Notes: generated from the sequence alone by a model not told the origin. Shown: positions 27,576-36,668, numbered from the stretch's first letter. The stretch: DNA of 64,000 nucleotides from Halobacillus halophilus DSM 2266 (GCF_000284515.1 NC_017668.1:2666001-2730000), one strand, 5' to 3'. Numbers and translations are program-made.

Positions 27576-28310
27576 CTATCCCTTCATATGGTACATCAAT
27601 ACGGCTGCGGCTATCGAAACATTTAATGATTCTGCTTCCCCGTAGATAGGGATATAAACAAGCTCATTCGCTAAATCCACAAGGTCCTGGGAAATTCCCT
27701 GTCCCTCATTCCCCACAATTAAAGCTGCCTTTTCCTGCGGCTGCAGTTTTTGAAAAGGAGTAGAATTTTGAAGAGTGGAGGCCCATATGGATGCACCGCT
27801 GCTTTTCAATTCTTCTATATAATCCTCTAAGTCACCCTTGAAGTGAGGAATATGGAAAATGGAGCCCTGAGTTGCGCGAATAACTTTATCATTATAAGGA
27901 TCCACCGTCCCTGTTCCCAGGACAATATGATCAAATCCAGCTGCATCTGCCGTCCGGATTAATGTTCCTAAATTGCCTGGGTCCTGAACAGCATCCACTA
28001 ACAATGTCAGGGGCGCTGGCGAATATTCCCATTCTTTCAGCCCTACTACTGCCGCAATCCCTTGAGGTGTTTCTGTTTCTGAAATGGCTGAAAACACTTG
28101 TCTGCTTACGGTTGTACATTTTGTCTGCTCAGGTACTGAAAAGCTTGCGTCTTCACTGATAATAAATTCAATAACAGGCCAGTCGCTTTTCATCGCTTCT
28201 TCAACTAAGTGATAACCTTCGATAAGAAAACGCTGTTCTCTGTTGCGATATTTTCTTTTATGTAGTTTTTTCCACTCTTTAACCTGTGCATTTTGAATGG
28301 ATGTAATCAT
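27576..28310 (-). CDS. TrmH/SpoU-family RNA methyltransferase (YsgA-like)
   Basis: 244 residues. The N-terminal RNA-binding domain (1-95) carries KYRNREQRFLIEGYHLVEEA. The C-terminal SPOUT knot (about 100-244) has motif 1 DAVQDPGNLGTLIRTADAAG, motif 2 LIVGNEGQGIS and motif 3 YIPIYGEAESLNVSIAAAVL. It probably 2'-O-methylates rRNA using S-adenosylmethionine; the exact nucleotide is unknown. The ATG follows GAGGGAA. It lies between sspI and pheS as in B. subtilis. Confidence 0.92.
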   Translation of the reverse strand: MITSIQNAQVKEWKKLHKRKYRNREQRFLIEGYHLVEEAMKSDWPVIEFIISEDASFSVPEQTKCTTVSRQVFSAISETETPQGIAAVVGLKEWEYSPAPLTLLVDAVQDPGNLGTLIRTADAAGFDHIVLGTGTVDPYNDKVIRATQGSIFHIPHFKGDLEDYIEELKSSGASIWASTLQNSTPFQKLQPQEKAALIVGNEGQGISQDLVDLANELVYIPIYGEAESLNVSIAAAVLMYHMKG

Positions 28311-28430
28311 TGTCTTCCCTCATTTGTTCGTCTATTTCTAACTAATCATACATAGGTTTCACCTGTTGGGTCAAACTAAGGGGGAAACTTTCATAAAGAA
28401 TAATTCAATATAAAGGAGGATTCCGTTAAA

Positions 28431-28649
28431 ATGAATCTTAACTTAAGACAAGCCATTCTTTCCAATGTAACTGGGCATAACTCAGAGCAGCTGGAGGCAA
28501 CAATTGATGATGCGATGCAAAAAGGCGAAGAAAAGATGCTCCCTGGCTTAGGCGTTTTCTTTGAGATGCTTTGGAAAGAGTCAGATGATCAGGAGAAACA
28601 AGAAATATTAAATACATTAGAGCAGAGCTTAAAAGAACCTACTGCTTAA
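28431..28649 (+). CDS. sspI: small acid-soluble spore protein SspI
   Basis: A 72-residue minor spore-core protein of the SspI family ([20 protein letters not shown], then [20 protein letters not shown]). The ATG lies after AAAGGAGG. It should be made late in the forespore under SigG. I saw no convincing SigG promoter by eye. A strong terminator follows. Confidence 0.95.
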   Translation: MNLNLRQAILSNVTGHNSEQLEATIDDAMQKGEEKMLPGLGVFFEMLWKESDDQEKQEILNTLEQSLKEPTA

Positions 28650-28661
28650 CTATGCATAACA

Positions 28662-28690
28662 AAGACCAGTCCCATTTGGACTGGTCTTCT
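28662..28690. terminator. bidirectional terminator between sspI and the M42 peptidase gene
   Basis: A perfect 11-bp stem (28662-28672 with 28678-28688) has a T-rich tail on the plus strand and an acceptable one on the minus strand, between convergent genes. Confidence 0.85.
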
Positions 28691-28697
28691 TTTTCCT

Positions 28698-29783
28698 TTA
28701 TTGGAAAGTAATCTCCTGAACTTTATCTGCATCCAGTTCCTTAATCACTTCTACAATCAAACTAACTGCATTTTCGAAGTCATCACGGTGAAGCATAGCT
28801 GCATGAGAATGAATATAGCGGGTAGCAATCGTAATGGACAAAGCAGGTACTCCGTCATGGCTTAAGTGGATCGCTCCAGAGTCTGTGCCACCGCCTGCAA
28901 GAGAATCAAATTGATAAGGTATTTGGTTTTTATCAGCCGTATCCGTCACAAAGTCACGCAAGCCCTTATGAGAAATCATAGACGCATCATACAAAATGAT
29001 CTGAGGCCCATCTCCCATTTTACTGGAAGCATCCTTATCGGACACGCCAGGAGTATCGCCTGCAATTCCTACGTCTACACCAAAGGCGATATCGGGATTA
29101 ATTAAGTTCGCAGCAGTACGGGCACCTCTAAGCCCCACTTCTTCCTGTACCGTACCTACACCATAAACCACGTTCGGGTGCTTTTCACCTTTTAGACGTT
29201 TTAAAACCTCAATAGCGATAGCACAGCCAATTCGGTTATCCCACGCTTTAGCAAGAAGCATTTTTTCATTTTTCATCTGAGTGAATTCGAAGTATGGAAC
29301 CACAGAGTCTCCAGGCTTCACTCCAAATTCTTCAGCCTCTTCCCGGCTTGAAGCACCGATATCAATAAACATATCTTTGATTTCCACTGGTTTCTTACGC
29401 TGCTCAGCAGGAAGAATATGCGGCGGCTTCGAGCCAATAACACCTGTCAGGTCTCCCTTTCTTGTCATAAGAGTAACACGCTGGGCAAGCATCACCTGAC
29501 TCCACCAGCCCCCGACCGTTTGGAAATAAACGTAGCCATGATCATCGATACGGGTAACCATGAAGCCCACTTCATCCAAGTGCCCTGCAACCATGACACT
29601 CGGACCTTTTTTATCTCCAGTCTTCTTAGCAATTAAGCTGCCAAGATTGTCCGTAAACACCTCATCAGCGAAAGGTGTAATATACCTTTTCATTACTTCA
29701 CGAGCTTCCCTTTCATTTCCTGGTACCCCTTTAGCATCTGTAAGGTCTTTCAGCATGGTCAGTGTTTCATCTTTTTTAGCCAT
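28698..29783 (-). CDS. M42 family metallopeptidase (glutamyl aminopeptidase-like, YsdC)
   Basis: 361 residues of a dinuclear zinc aminopeptidase/cellulase-M family. Metal and catalytic segments are [16 protein letters not shown] (His/Asp), [17 protein letters not shown] (bridging Asp), [16 protein letters not shown] (Glu-Glu), [15 protein letters not shown] (Asp) and [20 protein letters not shown] (His). It trims peptides in the cytoplasm. The ATG follows AAAGGAGG. Confidence 0.93.
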   Translation of the reverse strand: MAKKDETLTMLKDLTDAKGVPGNEREAREVMKRYITPFADEVFTDNLGSLIAKKTGDKKGPSVMVAGHLDEVGFMVTRIDDHGYVYFQTVGGWWSQVMLAQRVTLMTRKGDLTGVIGSKPPHILPAEQRKKPVEIKDMFIDIGASSREEAEEFGVKPGDSVVPYFEFTQMKNEKMLLAKAWDNRIGCAIAIEVLKRLKGEKHPNVVYGVGTVQEEVGLRGARTAANLINPDIAFGVDVGIAGDTPGVSDKDASSKMGDGPQIILYDASMISHKGLRDFVTDTADKNQIPYQFDSLAGGGTDSGAIHLSHDGVPALSITIATRYIHSHAAMLHRDDFENAVSLIVEVIKELDADKVQEITFQ

Positions 29784-29866
29784 ATGTAATAATTCCTCCT
29801 TTTTATTTCCAAGTGTTATTATATATCTTTTTAAGCGATTTCACAAAAAATTGCGTCTCTTTGCTC

Positions 29867-30349
29867 TTAATATCCCTGATCCTGCCGTTCATAATTCACT
29901 TCATTTTTAGCATGATACGCACGAACCAGTTCAGCTTCACTAAATCCCAGCGTCTCCCCCAGGCTAAGGTAGCTTCCGAATAATTTCTTATAATTTTGGT
30001 CATTTGTATGGTTACGAAACTGTTCTATTAGGGAATACACCGCTAGAAAAGCTTCTGTTTGTGATGCAAAAGGTGTAACAGGCTGCGACTCATACCGGTG
30101 CCCCAGGTCCAACCCTAAGGATAAAATAAAATGAAGACCATCTACATATTCTTCTAAAATTACTTCTTTCGCACTGGCTTGCTTGGTACTCCAGAATTTA
30201 AAGCAGCGCGTTTCGTTTGCTAATTCACCTAATTCCACTTGAAGAGCCAGGACCTTTTCTTTTATGTTTTCTGAGCTATTCAGTTGATGATGTGTTTCAA
30301 TATAATGATCGAGCTTTTCCTGCATAAGGTATAAGGTTTCCCAATTCAT
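29867..30349 (-). CDS. dUTP diphosphatase (all-alpha dimeric type)
   Basis: 160 residues, dUTPase_2 family related to phage and trypanosomal dUTPases, not the trimeric Dut. Metal-binding motifs are VELGELANETRCFKFW (ExxE near residues 36-40) and EEYVDGLHFILSLGLDLG (ExxxD near 67-72). It hydrolyses dUTP to dUMP, limiting uracil in DNA. The ATG follows AAGGAG. It sits between ysdB and the M42 gene, a place where I do not recall a dUTPase in B. subtilis. Confidence 0.88.
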   Translation of the reverse strand: MNWETLYLMQEKLDHYIETHHQLNSSENIKEKVLALQVELGELANETRCFKFWSTKQASAKEVILEEYVDGLHFILSLGLDLGHRYESQPVTPFASQTEAFLAVYSLIEQFRNHTNDQNYKKLFGSYLSLGETLGFSEAELVRAYHAKNEVNYERQDQGY

Positions 30350-30399
30350 AAGATCTGACTCCTTCCCAAAAGCGTATCCTTAATAAATGTATCATTTTT

Positions 30400-30426
30400 T
30401 GAAACAAAACGACACTTCAAAACGTA
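30400..30426 (+). promoter_or_regulatory. candidate SigW promoter of ysdB
   Basis: TGAAAC (30400-30405), a 17-base spacer and CGTATA (30423-30428). This is the envelope-stress SigW pattern, and ysdB is a known SigW gene in B. subtilis. The spacer is one base longer than the usual 16. Confidence 0.7.
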
Positions 30427-30463
30427 TATAAACTACTAACCCAAAAATAGGGAGACGATAAGT

Positions 30464-30865
30464 ATGATCATAATCCTTTTTCGTATATTATTACTAATTG
30501 CTATTGCATTCATCTTATATACAGCCTACAAATTTGCTGTTAATCCACGAAGGAAACTGGAACTGGCCCGTGATAAAAAAGAATTTTATTTTCATGATAA
30601 CAAAGAAAATACAAAAGAGAACTTTCTTATGACTTACAAAGGGTTTGTATTTGAAGGAGAGAAATATTTAGGCACGACGGAGCATTCCTTCGAGGTGGTT
30701 ACGATTAACGTGAGCACCCATGAGCCCGAAAGGCTTCAAGGACTGGATCGAGAAGACATTTATTTTCTAGAGCAGGAAATCCTTATACGCTACCCTTATG
30801 CCTCCATTGAGTGGAAATATCCTATTAATCGCTTGATTATTCATCCTTTAGATGACAATTATTAA
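30464..30865 (+). CDS. ysdB: SigW-regulon membrane-anchored protein YsdB
   Basis: 133 residues: one N-terminal membrane helix (IIILFRILLLIAIAFILYTA) and a soluble domain with KEFYFHDNKENTKENFLMTY, FEGEKYLGTTEHSFEVVTIN and FLEQEILIRYPYASIEWKYP. It matches B. subtilis YsdB. Its function is unknown; regulation by the cell-envelope stress sigma factor is inferred from the promoter. The ATG follows AGGGAG. It is the only plus-strand gene in this segment, convergent with the VTT gene. Confidence 0.9.
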   Translation: MIIILFRILLLIAIAFILYTAYKFAVNPRRKLELARDKKEFYFHDNKENTKENFLMTYKGFVFEGEKYLGTTEHSFEVVTINVSTHEPERLQGLDREDIYFLEQEILIRYPYASIEWKYPINRLIIHPLDDNY

Positions 30866-30900
30866 AAAAGGCTGATCCACGATGTGGAGCAGCCTTTTTT
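30864..30900. terminator. bidirectional terminator between ysdB and the VTT protein gene
   Basis: AAAAAAGGCTG and CAGCCTTTTTT with a partly paired interior, T-runs on both strands, overlapping both stop codons. Confidence 0.85.
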
Positions 30901-31472
30901 CATGGAGCAGTATGAAAGAAATCTTTCCAAACAAAGACTTCAATTTTCTTTCGGATTGTAAAACTTAATACAACTAAAAAAATTGAAAAAATTATCATCA
31001 TAGGGATGGACAATAAAGAAATCCACTGCCCCATGGACGTGTAGATCACAGCTAAGGGAAAGTTTGCAAAAAGGGAAGATTTTGCATATTCTTTGAAATC
31101 CGCGCTGATTTCCAATAAACAGTAGGATAGTAAATTGAAATGAATAAAAGGAATCAAACGAAGAACAGCCACTTGCTTAACCGTTAAGTGAGCATTCTTT
31201 TTCATCCACTTTTCCTTCAGTCCTCGAAGCCTTTTCAACCCTGAGGGAACCAACCGAATCGTACGATAGAAAAGAAGGCTTGATAACATAGTACCAATAA
31301 CTGAATAAGCGGTGCCCGCAATGGGACCAAACCATACCCCTCCCGTGATGCACACAAGCATCACCGGTAAAAACAGAAAAGGCCTTAATAAATGAATACC
31401 TATGAATAAGAGCGGTGCCCAGGCTTCTTGATGTTCGATCCATGTAAGGATTGCAGAAGATGTGTCGCCCAT
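30900..31472 (-). CDS. TVP38/TMEM64 (VTT-domain) membrane protein
   Basis: 190 residues with several membrane segments. The VTT core pattern is PLLFIGIHLLRPFLFLPVML, then GGVWFGPIAGTAYSVIGTML and a basic stretch, then LIPFIHFNLLSYCLLEISAD. It is related to the DedA superfamily of lipid scramblase/transport proteins and resembles B. subtilis YtxB. The start is behind GGGAGGGGG. Substrate is unknown. Confidence 0.88.
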   Translation of the reverse strand: MGDTSSAILTWIEHQEAWAPLLFIGIHLLRPFLFLPVMLVCITGGVWFGPIAGTAYSVIGTMLSSLLFYRTIRLVPSGLKRLRGLKEKWMKKNAHLTVKQVAVLRLIPFIHFNLLSYCLLEISADFKEYAKSSLFANFPLAVIYTSMGQWISLLSIPMMIIFSIFLVVLSFTIRKKIEVFVWKDFFHTAP

Positions 31473-31507
31473 TCAATCCCCCTCCCTAGCTACATTTTAT
31501 GAGAACA

Positions 31508-31795
31508 TCAGGAAAGGTAGAACTGAACAAATACGTATCCAATCAAGCCTGCTTGAAGTACAGCAAGTACAGGCAGTCCCAGGGCAAAAAGACGATGTTT
31601 GGTTTTATGGTGGAAAACATGCATACCTGCCCACCCTCCTAACGCGCCTCCCAGAATAGCTGCAAGCCATATGGTTTTTTCAGAAACTCTCCACTGATTT
31701 TTTACTGCCTTTCTTTTGTCCCTTCCCATAAGATAGAAGCAGATCAGGGACATGACGATTACGCTTATAACTATAAATCCAAATGCTATTTTCAT
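31508..31795 (-). CDS. ysdA: DUF1294 family membrane protein (YsdA)
   Basis: 95 residues with about four hydrophobic stretches and the DUF1294 signature (LMGRDKRKAVKNQWRVSEKT, LAAILGGALGGWAGMHVFHH, TKHRLF). The longest frame begins at 31825, inside the upstream terminator hairpin. ATG 31793-31795 (MKIAFGF) is more plausible. Function is unknown. It lies downstream of rplT, as in B. subtilis. Confidence 0.88.
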   Translation of the reverse strand: MKIAFGFIVISVIVMSLICFYLMGRDKRKAVKNQWRVSEKTIWLAAILGGALGGWAGMHVFHHKTKHRLFALGLPVLAVLQAGLIGYVFVQFYLS

Positions 31796-31814
31796 TGTTT
31801 TCCCTGCCTCATAT

Positions 31815-31852
31815 AAAAAAGCCATTTCCAGGCGTTCGGAAATGGCTTTTTT
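31815..31852 (-). terminator. terminator of infC-rpmI-rplT
   Basis: AAAAAAGCCATTTCC pairs with GGAAATGGCTTTTTT around an 8-base loop; the T-run occurs on both strands. It lies between rplT and ysdA. Confidence 0.9.
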
Positions 31853-31900
31853 ATAACAAAATTGTTTGTTCGACTCCAGCGTATTTACGCTTAAAAGTCT

Positions 31901-32257
31901 TTATTTAAGTGCAGATTTAGCCTGCTCCGCAAGATTCGCGAATCCTTGCTCATCACTAATAGCAAGATCAGCAAGCATCTTACGGTTTACTTCAACACCA
32001 GCAAGCTTTAACCCGTGCATAAGACGGCTGTAAGAAATGTCATTTGTACGTGCTGCCGCGTTAATACGTGCGATCCAAAGTCTGCGGAAATCACGTTTTT
32101 TCTGACGACGGTCACGGTACGCATACTGACCTGATTTCATTACTTGTTGTTTTGCTTGTTTGAATAAAGCATGTTTTGAACCATAATACCCTTTTGCTAG
32201 TTTAAGGACACGATTACGACGCTGACGTGTCACTGTTCCACCTTTTACTCGTGGCAT
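31901..32257 (-). CDS. rplT: 50S ribosomal protein L20
   Basis: 118 residues, very basic, with the family start [20 protein letters not shown], then [20 protein letters not shown] and [20 protein letters not shown]. It is an early-assembly 23S rRNA-binding protein and, in B. subtilis, represses its own operon by binding the infC leader. The ATG follows AGGAGGG. Confidence 0.98.
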   Translation of the reverse strand: MPRVKGGTVTRQRRNRVLKLAKGYYGSKHALFKQAKQQVMKSGQYAYRDRRQKKRDFRRLWIARINAAARTNDISYSRLMHGLKLAGVEVNRKMLADLAISDEQGFANLAEQAKSALK

Positions 32258-32287
32258 GGGAATCCCTCCTATTTATTCGTTCTGTTA

Positions 32288-32485
32288 TTAGTCTTTTGGA
32301 AGCATGTGCTTGATACGACGGTAGTCTCCAGCAGAAACTAGTGTATCTTTACGAAGTTTACGCTTCTGTTTTGTAGATTTATTTGCGAACAAGTGGCTAG
32401 TGAATGCGTGAGAACGTTTCACTTTACCTGTACCTGTTTTTTTGAAACGTTTTTGAGAACCTTTATGGGTTTTCATTTTTGGCAT
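32288..32485 (-). CDS. rpmI: 50S ribosomal protein L35
   Basis: 65 residues, starting [20 protein letters not shown] with the C-terminal [10 protein letters not shown] region. It is the middle gene of infC-rpmI-rplT. The ATG follows AAGGAGG. Confidence 0.98.
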   Translation of the reverse strand: MPKMKTHKGSQKRFKKTGTGKVKRSHAFTSHLFANKSTKQKRKLRKDTLVSAGDYRRIKHMLPKD

Positions 32486-32517
32486 GTGAATTTCCTCCTT
32501 TTACTTTTTACAGTTTC

Positions 32518-33036
32518 TTACTTCTCGTTTAGAGGAGAAAGCATTAGAAACATACTTCGACCTTCCATTTTAGGCTTGGTCTCAACTTGGGCAATATCTT
32601 TGCACTCTTCAGCTACGCGCTCTAGTACATTCTGACCAAGTTCTTTGTGTGTGATCGCACGACCGCGGAAACGGACAGATGCTTTCACTTTATCGCCTTT
32701 ACTCAAGAATTTACGAGCATTACGAAGCTTCGTATTGAAGTCATGCTCTTCGATATTCGGACTTAGGCGAATTTCTTTAACCTTAATAATGGTTTGCTTT
32801 TTGCGAGCTTCTTTTTCTTTCTTCTGCTGCTCAAAGCGGTACTTTCCGTAGTCCATCACTCGGCAAACCGGAGGCTTAGCGTTAGGAGCTACCATAACTA
32901 GATCAAGATTTGCGTTAGCCGCAATATCTAATGCTTCATTACGGGATTTAACTCCAAGCTGCTCACCATTTACATCGATTAGACGAACTTCACGGGCACG
33001 AATTTTCTCATTAACATTCATGTTATCCTTGCTAAT
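32518..33036 (-). CDS. infC: translation initiation factor IF-3
   Basis: Prevents premature 50S joining and checks the initiation codon. 172 residues: an N-domain ([20 protein letters not shown]), a linker rich in K/E ([14 protein letters not shown]) and a C-domain ([20 protein letters not shown]). An ATG-only start (33021) truncates the protein. Five codons upstream an ATT (33034-33036) lies 9 bases after GGAGG and gives [17 protein letters not shown], matching the known AUU start of Bacillus infC. A rare start lets IF-3 limit its own synthesis. Confidence 0.96.
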   Translation of the reverse strand: MSKDNMNVNEKIRAREVRLIDVNGEQLGVKSRNEALDIAANANLDLVMVAPNAKPPVCRVMDYGKYRFEQQKKEKEARKKQTIIKVKEIRLSPNIEEHDFNTKLRNARKFLSKGDKVKASVRFRGRAITHKELGQNVLERVAEECKDIAQVETKPKMEGRSMFLMLSPLNEK

Positions 33037-33047
33037 ATTGAGCCACC

Positions 33048-33245
33048 TCCAACATATTTAGAAAACTTCTATTAGATCTGTCATCGACAAGAATTTTCAG
33101 CATAAAAAAAGTGTCGGTACACATACTGCACCCACACGTCTCCTAAGAAAACAAAGGAAATAATAACCTGCCAACTGCTTGAAGCGTCAATCAGGTGAGA
33201 AGCGGGTGCTTCTACTTGTCTCTAGATCCGTTCATTAAGTTACCT
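33048..33245 (-). promoter_or_regulatory. L20-type autoregulatory leader of infC-rpmI-rplT
   Basis: About 200 untranslated bases contain the sequence AGAAGCACCCGCTTCTCACC (minus strand, near 33192-33211) that I recognise from Firmicutes infC leaders. A stem near 33110-33140 precedes the infC ribosome binding site. In B. subtilis L20 binds this leader and causes early termination. The assignment is from memory of the motif, not a covariance search. Confidence 0.75.
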
Positions 33246-33250
33246 AAACT

Positions 33251-33279
33251 ATAATAGCATGCCTATTGAGTAATGTCAA
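33251..33279 (-). promoter_or_regulatory. SigA promoter of infC-rpmI-rplT
   Basis: On the minus strand TTGACA (33274-33279), a 17-base spacer and TATTAT (33251-33256), just upstream of the L20-type leader. Confidence 0.85.
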
Positions 33280-33362
33280 TAAGTCTCTTGTTCTTTTACT
33301 TACACCTTTAATAGCTTAAAGGATACTGGATTAAAAATCAAGGTCTGAATTGTAAACTTATG

Positions 33363-33400
33363 AGTGATAAACACGGGGACGCACCCCCGTGTTTATCACT
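33363..33400. repeat. perfect 16-bp inverted repeat overlapping the thrS stop codon
   Basis: AGTGATAAACACGGGG (33363-33378) and CCCCGTGTTTATCACT (33385-33400) with a 6-base loop. The minus-strand transcript folds right after, and partly over, the thrS stop. There is no T-run behind it, so it may protect the mRNA 3' end or be a weak terminator. Confidence 0.7.
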
Positions 33401-35346
33401 TATTTCCTTAACAGCTTCTGGTCAATCTCATTTCTAATTTCTTCTTTAAATTTGTTCACTGATTTTGTAGCTGAATCCTGTTCTCCATATCTGCGTACAT
33501 TAACAGCTTTATCTTCAATTTCCCGATCTCCGACAACCAATTGGAACGGTACTTTCTGAATTTGTGCTTCCCTTATTTTATAGCCGATTTTTTCATTTCG
33601 TTCATCTACTTCAACACGAATACCGGCCTGTCTTAATTCATCTTCTAACTCTTTAGCATAGTCAAGATGGGCATCAGCTGAAACAGGAATAATTTTCGCC
33701 TGTACGGGCGCCAGCCATGTAGGGAAGACCCCTTTATATTCTTCTATTAGAAAAGCGACAAAACGCTCCATAGTTGATACGACGCCGCGGTGAATAACGA
33801 CAGGGCGGTGATCATTTCCATCTTCTCCAACGTACGTTAGATCGAAGCGTTCAGGTAAATGGAAGTCGAGTTGGATCGTCGATAACGTTTCATCTTTCCC
33901 AAGTGCTGTTTTCACTTGAACATCGAGCTTAGGACCGTAAAAAGCGGCCTCGCCTTCAGCTTCCACGTATTCAAGCTGCATATCCTCCATTGTTTCTTTC
34001 AGCATGTCCTGGGCTTTATGCCACATTTCATCATTATCCACATACTTTTCTTTGTCCTCAGGATCGCGATAAGAAAGTCGGAAATAATAATCATTAATTC
34101 CAAAGTCATGGTAAACCTCTTGTACGAGTCGAACAACGCGCTTAAACTCATCTTTCAATTGATCAGGTCGGGCAAATATATGAGCATCATTCAAAGTCAT
34201 GGCCCTAACGCGCTGTAAACCAGCTAGAGCTCCTGACATTTCATGGCGGTGCATAGTTCCGAGCTCTGCAATCCTTACCGGCAAATTACGATAACTGTAT
34301 AATTGGTTTTTATAAACCATCATATGGTGCGGGCAGTTCATGGGACGAAGGACAAGGTCCTCATTATCCATTTCCATCACCGGGAACATATCATCCTGAT
34401 AGTGATCCCAATGACCACTTGTCTTATATAAATCAACACTTCCAAGAACAGGTGTGTATACATGATCGTAACCTAGACGTTCTTCTGTATCCACAATGTA
34501 TCTTTCAATGGTACGTCTGATTGTCGCTCCTTTTGGCAGCCACATAGGAAGTCCCTGTCCCACTTTTTGATTAACGGTAAATATTTCAAGTTCTTTCCCC
34601 AGCTTACGGTGATCGCGCTCTTTAGCTTCTTCTAATAGATGCAAGTATTCTTCCAGCTGGTCTTTCTTCTCAAAAGCTGTACCATAGATACGCTGAAGCA
34701 TTTTATTATCACTATCTCCGCGCCAGTATGCTCCTGAAATACTCAGCAATTTGAAAATTTTAATTTTACTAGTTTGAGGAACATGAACTCCCCGGCAAAG
34801 ATCGAAAAACTCTCCTTGCTTATAAATAGTAACCTGTTCTCCCTCTGGAATATCATCTATTAATTCTAGTTTCAGATCATCACCAATTTGGCGGAACTTC
34901 TCTTTAGCTTCCTCGCGGGAAAGCTCAATTCGCTCTACTTCGAGGTTTTCATCTACAATCTTCTGCATTTCTTTTTCGATTTTCGGCAGGTCTTCTGGAG
35001 TGATGGATTCCTCCATGTCGATATCATAATAAAACCCATTTTCGATCACGGGACCTACACCAAGTTTGACATTACCGTAAAGGCGCTTCACAGCTTGAGC
35101 CATCAGGTGAGCTGAAGAGTGTCTCAACACTTCTAAACCTTCCGGGTTTTTATACGTAAGTATTTCAATCGTCCCGTCTTCTTCAATTGGACGTCTTAAA
35201 TCAAAAGGTTCCCCATCCAATTTCACTGCCAGCGCTTGTTTCTTTAACCCTGGTGAGATGGAATGGGCAATTTCTTCACCCGTGGTGCCGCGCTCATATT
35301 CTTTCACGTTTCCATCTGGAAATTTAATATTAATTGCATTGGCCAT
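33400..35346 (-). CDS. thrS: threonyl-tRNA synthetase
   Basis: 648 residues: TGS domain (1-63), editing domain (about 64-225, with [16 protein letters not shown] and a distant CRGVHVP), class II catalytic core (about 240-535; [20 protein letters not shown], zinc-site Cys, LRMRE-like motif and [19 protein letters not shown]) and C-terminal anticodon-binding domain. The longest frame begins at 35355; ATG 35344-35346 ([12 protein letters not shown]) lies 8 bases after GGGAG and is preferred. A T-box leader precedes it. Confidence 0.97.
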   Translation of the reverse strand: MANAINIKFPDGNVKEYERGTTGEEIAHSISPGLKKQALAVKLDGEPFDLRRPIEEDGTIEILTYKNPEGLEVLRHSSAHLMAQAVKRLYGNVKLGVGPVIENGFYYDIDMEESITPEDLPKIEKEMQKIVDENLEVERIELSREEAKEKFRQIGDDLKLELIDDIPEGEQVTIYKQGEFFDLCRGVHVPQTSKIKIFKLLSISGAYWRGDSDNKMLQRIYGTAFEKKDQLEEYLHLLEEAKERDHRKLGKELEIFTVNQKVGQGLPMWLPKGATIRRTIERYIVDTEERLGYDHVYTPVLGSVDLYKTSGHWDHYQDDMFPVMEMDNEDLVLRPMNCPHHMMVYKNQLYSYRNLPVRIAELGTMHRHEMSGALAGLQRVRAMTLNDAHIFARPDQLKDEFKRVVRLVQEVYHDFGINDYYFRLSYRDPEDKEKYVDNDEMWHKAQDMLKETMEDMQLEYVEAEGEAAFYGPKLDVQVKTALGKDETLSTIQLDFHLPERFDLTYVGEDGNDHRPVVIHRGVVSTMERFVAFLIEEYKGVFPTWLAPVQAKIIPVSADAHLDYAKELEDELRQAGIRVEVDERNEKIGYKIREAQIQKVPFQLVVGDREIEDKAVNVRRYGEQDSATKSVNKFKEEIRNEIDQKLLRK

Positions 35347-35370
35347 CATAAACACTCCCTTTTACTGTAC

Positions 35371-35610
35371 TAAAAAAACGCCCGTCCCGTAGCTTCCTCA
35401 GCTAAGGGACGAGCGTTATCACTCGTGGTTCCACCCAAAATTCCCGCATTCCATGCGGCTTCATTCATCCTTAACGAGGATTAGGCGCTGCCCACTACTA
35501 AAAAGGTTCGTAAGCAAAGCTCAAAGGTGGTAAATAACGAAGTCGTCAGGCAGGAGCTTTCAGCCGGTGGCTCCCTTCTCTAATCAAGCGTCATTTCGTA
35601 TTGTTGTCCT
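35371..35610 (-). promoter_or_regulatory. T-box riboswitch leader of thrS
   Basis: The T-box core GGGTGGAACCACGAG (minus strand, 35422-35436) is followed by a terminator: AACGCTCGTCCC pairs with GGGACGGGCGTT (35377-35388 with 35406-35417), then TTTTTTTA. Stem-I-like hairpins lie up to about 35600. By context it reads uncharged tRNA-Thr. Confidence 0.92.
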
Positions 35611-35665
35611 TATCATAGCTGGTTATTTAAATATGTAGGTATTATATCCATTATTCCAATGGAAA

Positions 35666-36487
35666 TCAAGAGATTTCAAAAGGAAATTCTGATAGAGGTT
35701 TCCAGCTGGCCTTCTCTTCAAAGATACTCATCAATAATTCCAGTTCTGAATCATTTGTTTTATCTGAATAAATGATAAGCTCATCAGGAGCGTGCACAAG
35801 AGCCGGCGTGATATTCCACCGAAGAGGCAGATCTTTAATGGAATCATCAGGATACTGCCTTCTATAAAGCAAAGTCTCGGATTCACTTAATGAATTGCCC
35901 TCATCATGGTAGTAGTGAAGTGAACCATTTTCCAGCAGATGCAACAGCTGGATACCCGTATCCATGCGGTGTACACGGCACCTCCAAGAATCCAAAAGCA
36001 ACTGAAAGGATTCTTCTTGTTTATATTCATCAATCAACAGCCCCGTGTATTCGATTACCGTGCTATGAAGATCCTCTAAACAATAAACACTCAATCCATC
36101 AAAATCCACATTCCTGTCTCCGCTTAGATACTTCTGAATAGCAGCTCTTAAATTCAAGTTAACATCGGGCAGGTCCAGGCTCTTTGGAGGCTTATCCTCG
36201 AATTCATGCGCAATCTCCAAGATCCGCTGGACTTCCTCCTGATCGACATAATAATAGCGATGTTTTAAAACACCTTCTATCCATCCCAGCCATTTCCTTT
36301 CTCTTATTACCATTAAAAGTCCCTCAACCGCTTCCTGATAATACATCCAATCTAGTGAGGAACCTGTTTCTCCCAATACCGCAAAATGGTTATTATACTC
36401 TTTAAGATACCAATGCCTCTGTGTATGATCGATGGATTTTAAAAAACTAACGGCCTCAGCCCGTTTAGAAAAATGTACACAAAACAA
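35666..36487 (-). CDS. ytxC: sporulation-associated protein YtxC
   Basis: About 273 residues of the YtxC family, linked to sporulation by membership but of unknown activity. Segments such as YLKEYNNHFAVLGETGSSLD, HRYYYVDQEEVQRILEIAHE and DFDGLSVYCLEDLHSTVIEY fit. No membrane helix or known catalytic motif is seen. The longest frame begins at TTG 36520 without a ribosome binding site; TTG 36485-36487 lies 7 bases after AGGGGG and is likelier. It lies between dnaI and thrS, as in B. subtilis. Confidence 0.85.
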   Translation of the reverse strand: MFCVHFSKRAEAVSFLKSIDHTQRHWYLKEYNNHFAVLGETGSSLDWMYYQEAVEGLLMVIRERKWLGWIEGVLKHRYYYVDQEEVQRILEIAHEFEDKPPKSLDLPDVNLNLRAAIQKYLSGDRNVDFDGLSVYCLEDLHSTVIEYTGLLIDEYKQEESFQLLLDSWRCRVHRMDTGIQLLHLLENGSLHYYHDEGNSLSESETLLYRRQYPDDSIKDLPLRWNITPALVHAPDELIIYSDKTNDSELELLMSIFEEKASWKPLSEFPFEIS

Positions 36488-36539
36488 TAGTATTCCCCCT
36501 AATTCCCGGCTTCCTTCCAAACTATATCATGTGGCTTCA

Positions 36540-36602
36540 CGCCTTTTAAAAGTATGAAGTGGACAAAGCCTAAAAGGCGAGACTCCAAGTATGAGTTTGT
36601 CC
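36540..36602. other. two interleaved inverted repeats in the dnaI-ytxC gap
   Basis: CGCCTTTTA (36540-36548) pairs with TAAAAGGCG (36571-36579). GGACAAA (36561-36567) pairs with TTTGTCC (36596-36602). The pairs interlock, which would give alternative hairpins or a pseudoknot in RNA from either strand. It lies in the 180-base gap before ytxC; its meaning is unknown. Confidence 0.45.
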
Positions 36603-36668
36603 TTTTCCATCTTATATTTATGTTTCAATGTCATAAATCATGATACAGATCGTTAAAAATTAGAGGGG

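Noticed and set aside
28320-28425. A SigG promoter before sspI
   Set aside because: The best candidate (ACATA, 17 bases, CAAACTA) has mismatches in both boxes, so I did not list it.
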